A model generated the notes under the pieces. That model saw only the letters and a list, made by a program, of their open reading frames with translations. It did not search any database and was not told the origin of the DNA. Shown piece after piece: positions 59,455 to 64,000 of a stretch of 64,000 bases of DNA (position 1 is the first letter of the stretch; each line of letters starts with the position of its first letter). Source of the stretch: Lantana camara (taxonomy: Eukaryota; Streptophyta; Magnoliopsida; Lamiales; Verbenaceae); the NCBI GenBank assembly GCA_037501455.1, contig CM074858.1:97622001-97686000 (forward strand), given 5' to 3'. The position numbers and the translations under genes are program-made.

Positions 59455-59905
59455 ATCTCTCCCCCTTAAAAGAATCCGTCCTCGGATTCACTGCTCGCTC
59501 GGAATTAATTCAGGGTGAAACCTTTTCATCCTATCCTCCGTTTCCCACGTAGTCTCTTCGGTTATACCACTTCTCCAAAGAATCTTGACTCGTGGAATAC
59601 GCCGATCTCAAATCCCTGAAGTTTTCGATCCAATAGCTTAATCGGCTTCTGACCGAAGGTGAGGTCCGGTTCTAATTTCACTTCTTTAACTGGTAGAACC
59701 TTGGACTCATCTCGATAATACTTTCGGAGCAAGTATTTAATTTCCCTCCTCGTCTAATCCTTGAGAATCCTCTTCGTGGGAAAACCTTTAGGAAAAACCT
59801 TATCTCCAATCTCAACCTCCAATTTCTTCCTCCGTAAACCTGTAGAACTCTTTTGTTGATCCTAAGCAGCCTTCATCCGTAGTCTAGTTATCTGGACCTT
59901 ATCAA
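59455..59905 (-). pseudogene. Polypurine tract and end of integrase/chromodomain region of the Tekay-like element
   Basis: The minus-strand tract TTTTAAGGGGGAGAGAT (59471-59455) abuts the LTR start TGTAACGCCCC, a usual gypsy arrangement. Upstream in the element (59905-59480) the minus strand encodes RRKKLEVEIGDKVFPKGFP, then DLTFGQKPIKLLDRKLQ and, with changes, a TTWETEDRM-like tail. These correspond to the integrase C-terminus and the chromodomain-like module of chromoviruses. Several stops are present. Confidence 0.78.
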
Positions 59906-59912
59906 TGGCCTC

Positions 59913-60370
59913 TTATACAACCTTAGAGGGTTTTTCCTTCTTTTCCCCTCTCTTAATCCCGTCTTGCTTGGTCCAATTCCAGTCCTCCAAGTCCAAGAAC
60001 AACGATGATCGACATTTACGTCCATAGAAGAACTTCATAAGAGTCATTTCAATCGAGGCTTGATAGCTATTATTGTAAGCAAACTCGATTAACGGCAACG
60101 GTTCATTCCATGAGCTCTGAAAGTCCAATGCACCTGCTCTCAACAGATCCTCCAGATACTTAATCAATCTTTCTGATTGTCCGTCGGTCTGAGGCTGGAA
60201 AGCTGTGCTGAATTGAAGCCTTGTTCCCTCCGGGATGTAGCGAATACCCTGACCGATGGGCTTCCTCAAGAATAATCCTGTTTAATTCTTTCGGGGCAAC
60301 AACCCTATTCTTGAATCTTGGAAGTCCCGTATCATCAACCCAAACGGACACTCGGAATCAGCTAATTTCT
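59913..60370 (-). pseudogene. Integrase fragments of the Tekay-like element
   Basis: From 60351 leftwards VDDTGLPRFKNRVVAPKE and ILEEAHRSGYSLHPGG give the start of the zinc finger. The finger's second half and the first two catalytic Asp blocks are missing. The frame at 60269-59913 resumes with FQPQTDGQSERLIKYLEDLL, containing the catalytic Glu, and FAYNNSYQASIEMTLMKFFY. So a deletion of several hundred bases has joined the two. The product cannot be a working integrase. Confidence 0.88.
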
Positions 60371-60410
60371 GAACCTCGGGATCACCCCTCTGAGCATCAA
60401 ATAGCCTCTG

Positions 60411-61200
60411 TTAGAGATCTGGTTGAACCGTAATATTCCGAATACTAATCCTCAATCTGAACAACTCATTCTCATCTCCAATTCCCACTCTCACATCGGA
60501 CACACTAGTTTCCCTACTAAGTGCATTCACGACCAAATTAGTTTTGCCAGGATGGTATCGAATTGTACCCTCATGATCCGCCAAGAGTTCCATCCAATGC
60601 CGTTGTCTCTTGTTCCATTCTTTATGTGAGAATAAGTATTAGGAACTATTGTAATTAGGAAAGACCTCGAACGAAATTCCATGAAGATAGTGTCTCTGCT
60701 TACCCAAAGCAAAGATCACTGCCACTAATTCCAAATCATGAGTGGGTAATTCTGTTCATGCTCTTTCAATTTCCTTTAAAAGTTGAAAGTTATCCTCACA
60801 TGCCTCTTCCACTCAAACTTATCCACTTTCTTAGTCACTCGGGTTAAAGGGACTGTAATCTTCGAAAGTCCTGTACAAATCTTCAATGGTAATCTGCCAA
60901 ACCCCAGAAACTCCTTACTTCTGAAACATTTGTCGGGCTTTGCCATTGAATAACCGTCTCAATCTTAGAAGGGTCTACCTAATCAATCCAAAACTTGCCT
61001 TTGTTAAACTTAGCATACAATCCGATGCTCTCTTAAGGTATCCAACACAATCCTGAGATGCCTGGCAGAACCCTCTGGAGTTCTCGAATAAACCAAGATG
61101 TCCTCGAGAAAGATTACCACAACTTATTCAAATACCATAAAGCAGCCGGAGCACCCCAAATGGGACGAACTTGACCGTATATATCCAATTTTGAGTAATA
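60411..61200 (-). pseudogene. Reverse transcriptase and RNase H fragments of the Tekay-like element
   Basis: The RT start LEELKVQLEVLLKIGYIRSS (about 61241-61180) is joined to a short FMVF segment and then, in another frame, VVIFLEDILVYSRTPEG (near 61115-61070), the region of the Y-V/L-D-D motif in which the first Asp is now Glu. LDTLREHRIVC follows. RNase H pieces are LELVAVIFALGKQRHYL (about 60735) and LLADHEGTIRYHPGKTNLVV (60588). The palm domain between the two RT pieces is missing. Confidence 0.82.
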
Positions 61201-62329
61201 CCTCTAATTGAACCTTTAACTCTTCCAAATCGGCCAGATATTCTTTCCCTTCAACCGAAACTGAACACTCCCGATTCAACTGATCTGTCTGAAGACTATC
61301 ACCCGGTGGCGAACTCACCAAACCACAAGAAAAAGAAAAGCAAATAACAGGCAAGCACAGAATAACAACTAAGTCACAAGAAATAAAGGAATGCGTGACA
61401 CCCGAATCAAAGGGTGCATGAATGCTCATGTTATGTATGCATAGGGTACCTTCTACCACAGCTGTGGGATTGATCCCTCCATCTTGCTCTTCACCTTCGA
61501 GAGCGTAAGCACGAGCCGGGATCATTGGCCTTTGAACTCGTCTTTGATATCCGGGGACTCTATAGGGACAATCATCCGCCATATGGTCGCCTTTTCCACA
61601 TATGAGGCACAATTTCAACCTCCTCCGACAGTTATGGTAATTATGAGTTGGTCCTCTACAATGTGTACAGGGAGCTTGAGCCAATCGTGCTTCACTCGGA
61701 CGTTGTTGATCCCTTGTTGGTGCCGGCAAAGCTATTGGAACCGGTGGAGTTGGTCCTCCCAATCTTGGCTTCTTAAACGGACCCTTGGGAGGGGAAGTAG
61801 CTTGAACCAAAGGTCGCTTTCCCGAACTTGTTCCAGAACTTCGTCCTCCAAACCGAGGTTTCTTAAATGGACCCTTAGGAGGCGGACTAGCTTGAATCAT
61901 CGGCCTCTTTCCCGAATTCGATCCGGATCCTCTTCCTATAGGAGCTCTAGCAACAGGATCCTTCTTTTTGATTTCCTCCCCTTGCATAGAAGACTGTCGG
62001 ACTCCAGGTAGCCTCTCTACTCGAATCAACCAACCCTCCGAGATCGCATCATCGATAGGACCAGAAAATCGAGGGGGGTTGTAACTCAGAAATACCCCAT
62101 GAGGATCTCTATTATCATTATGATTTGATGGAGGAACTTGTCGTTCTGCCTGTTGTGTTGGGTGAGCTTGAGCCCTCCTATGCTCGACATAGTTGAAAAC
62201 TGCTTCCATAAAATTCCCCATATCCATAGGTGGTGCTTGTGGTTGGGGTGGAGGCGTAGGAGATCGATCATGATGATGACGATGTCCGGGAGATCTCTCA
62301 CGATGTCTACGTGGTGGCATCCTGTTCAA
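61124..62329 (-). pseudogene. gag-protease fusion of the Tekay-like element (401 codons, open)
   Basis: The frame opens at 62329 with MNRMPPRRHRERSPGHRHH, a Pro/Arg/His-rich N-terminus, followed by GVFLSYNPPRFSGPIDD, the start of the Gag core. The core itself is deleted (joined directly to GVRQSSMQGEEIKKK). A basic segment with a 30-residue tandem repeat (KGPFKKPR twice, about 61860 and 61770) leads to two zinc knuckles, CTHCRGPTHNYHNC and CLICGKGDHMADDC, then the protease motif DSGVTHSFIS (about 61416). It ends inside an RT remnant. It is open for all 401 codons, longer than other frames here. The RNA-binding part could still be made; capsid assembly could not. Confidence 0.88.
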
Positions 62330-62514
62330 GAAATACTGAAATGCATGCTATTTTTAGTCCATGCATGCAAGTGCAAGTAATTCAATCAAAATTCAAGATT
62401 TAAAGCACACAAGCACGTAAACAAGGCATATGCAACACATTGACAAGTTGTTCCTAAAGCCGAACGACCTAACTAACTCAACACGACACTAGAGCCCGGG
62501 TTTTGCAACCCTAA

Positions 62515-62526
62515 GCTCTGATACCA
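62515..62526 (-). other. Primer-binding site of the Tekay-like element
   Basis: On the minus strand TGGTATCAGAGC, an exact match to the canonical site for initiator tRNA-Met, eight bases after the 5' LTR. Confidence 0.93.
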
Positions 62527-62534
62527 CTTAAGGA

Positions 62535-64000
62535 TGTAGCACCCGAGCGTAAGGTACCACATCCCCCGCACCGAGACCCGACCCGTATATGAAATGGAAG
62601 TCCATACACGTGCCGAATCCACGGCGAACGGGGACACAACACACACGCTATGCTAGGCGGGACTAACCCTTGAACCAATCAGTGCAAGAATCTTAAAATC
62701 AGAGTTAAAGAAAAATTCGCGGAAGCAAGAATTACATAGCAAGTATACAATGAGCTAACAAGCTCCAAAAATAGATATACAAGAGCAGTCAAATATGCAA
62801 CGGCACTCACGGCCTACAAAATCATAACGCTCCAATATATACTAGAATCAAATACAAAAGTAGCAACAAGGGTATGAATATGAGACTGAAAGAAGTACTT
62901 AAACATAAATGCAAGACCCAGACGACCTGTATTCCCGCCTAGCACTCCTATACCTGCACAAAACAGCTGAAAACAACCGGGTTCAGTCTAAAAGAGACTG
63001 GTGGGTATAAAAACGGGGCATAAGATATATAATATCGCGTAATTTAAACAAATACATGCAAGCCCTAATCCCGTGTGAAGTTTGAAAGGAATTTACCAAG
63101 TGGTTAAAACAATGAAGACATCAACGGGATTACGACGTTCATATTCATTCATAATTATTCATAAGGGTTTAAGCTCGGCGAGTGAGCGTGCACAATCTCC
63201 AACCTTCTCCTCGTGTAATCATATCATAATTATTGGTTATCACACATATCTTTCGTGCACATATATAAATGATCGTAATCATACATATACACCTTCTTCC
63301 TCCGGGTTGGTGGTGGGTTTGCAAGGCCCGACCACCTCCGTCTTTGACCAAAAGGGGTTACATGACTCCCCAGATGGCACTCAGCTCCCTTTCCCCGCCA
63401 ATCTCCTGACGAGGTCCGGTACCGCTGTCTAGTAGTGGGACTAGTATATGGGATCCCCGTCAGCCCTTGCTTCCTCGGTTAGCCACATACACTAAGTCCC
63501 GGGGCCCGTTCTGTAACTAGTGATAAACGTGTCTCGCCAAAACATAAGGTAGGGTTTCATAATTAAGAGGGGTCATACGTTTGAAATCATTTACCCAAAA
63601 AGGACTCGATTTATATAAATATATTATTTTGGCTTAAAACTTTGCACATAAGGGATTTATAAGGTTGTTTTAACTAATAGAAGAAAAACCCACCTTTACC
63701 AAAGCAAAATAAAGGCACAAGCGTCTCAATGCTCGTCCACGTCTCTGACCAAACCCGAATCTGTGCAAAAGAAAAGGTATGAGACTCAATGACCACACAT
63801 GACGCTCGGCAATGACGTGCATATGACATGAATGCATAAATGATCATGTTATATCATAAAAATGTTCATGTGCACGATTAATAAATTTAAAACATATAAT
63901 CATTCATTCGTTCATATATTTCATTCAATTTCATAAACTCATAAATTCGTAATTCATAATTCATATCAATTAATCTAACATTCAATTAATAACCATATCA
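62535..64000 (-). repeat. 5' LTR of the Tekay-like element (partial)
   Basis: It starts TGTAGCACCCGAGCG on the plus strand and repeats 55556-57021 at a constant offset of 6979, with no difference found on the lines compared. It should extend to about 66433, outside the window. The 116-codon frame at 63082-63432 equals that at 56103-56453 because the LTRs are copies. Confidence 0.93.

Larger units (their letters stand above)
55556..64000 (-). mobile_element. Tekay/Del-like Ty3/gypsy element with short interior (runs off the window)
   Basis: The element lies on the minus strand: 3' LTR at 55556-59454 (3899 bp), interior 59455-62534 (3080 bp), 5' LTR from 62535 beyond the edge. LTRs read TGTAACGCCCC...GGTGCTACA. 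A polypurine tract and primer site bound the interior. The visible 1466 bp of the 5' LTR aligns to the 3' LTR at a constant offset of 6979, and every line compared is identical. A normal interior of this group is 5-6 kb, so internal deletions have removed much of gag, RT and integrase. The left target duplication would be GCTTT (55551-55555). Confidence 0.93.

Overview
This is plant nuclear repeat DNA, almost certainly from a eudicot; the species cannot be read from it. The window is AT-rich intergenic sequence made almost wholly of transposable elements: Ty1/copia and Ty3/gypsy LTR retrotransposons (Tat-type and Tekay/Del-type), a large CACTA (En/Spm) DNA transposon, a small CACTA-type non-autonomous element and a LINE remnant. 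I see no intact single-copy host gene, rRNA, CRISPR or bacterial operon. The only host-like coding pieces are exon fragments carried inside the CACTA element: a BES1/BZR1-type domain and a TGA-type bZIP.

Layout, left to right. 1-1371: minus-strand copia gag start, primer-binding site and 5' LTR. 1660-2330: LINE reverse-transcriptase tail. 4052-4438 and 13406-13836: two copies of one LTR-like repeat, the second preceded by a polypurine tract. 5561-10611: a complete but mutated copia element with 193-bp LTRs and the 5-bp target duplication AGACA. 13837-15830: unassigned AT-rich DNA ending in a hairpin-rich stretch.

From about 15.8 kb to the right edge, almost everything belongs to one nest. 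The outermost host I can recognise is a minus-strand copia element (pol pieces at 44.6-46.25 and 48.27-49.57 kb). Its 3' LTR is hit by a gypsy LTR (15.8-16.4 and 42.3-44.4 kb, internally tandem-duplicated). That LTR is split by a 25.9-kb CACTA element (16415-42312), which is itself split by a 12.7-kb Tat-type gypsy element (29267-41998, 854-bp LTRs, target duplication AATAT). The copia host also holds a 2-kb solo LTR (46253-48265) and, in opposite orientation, a second copia element of that LTR family (5' LTR 49568-52838, leader, gag to 55555). The second copia carries a 1.26-kb CACTA-type element in its LTR (49714-50975) and a Tekay-like gypsy element in its gag (55556 to beyond the window).

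How the parts work: the CACTA element encodes a TNPD-type transposase (21.55-25.03 kb) and a TNPA/Ptta-type protein (25.2-28.8 kb), both in exons with some disabling mutations. The Tat element carries gag-pol with a second RNase H on the plus strand, and an opposite-strand ORF with its own TATA box and at least one clear intron. The Tekay-like element has LTRs that match at every position compared, but only 3.1 kb of internal DNA with pieces of gag-pol.

Signals least explained by ordinary annotation: (1) arrays of short hairpins with a near-constant core and arms that differ from hairpin to hairpin yet stay self-complementary, at three LTR-related loci; (2) an array of ten CATGCA (RY) motifs spaced about 20 bp in the U3 of the Tekay-like LTR; (3) host transcription-factor exons captured by the CACTA element; (4) the antisense transcription unit of the Tat element; (5) four palindromic repeats in the copia leader at 54.3-54.6 kb.
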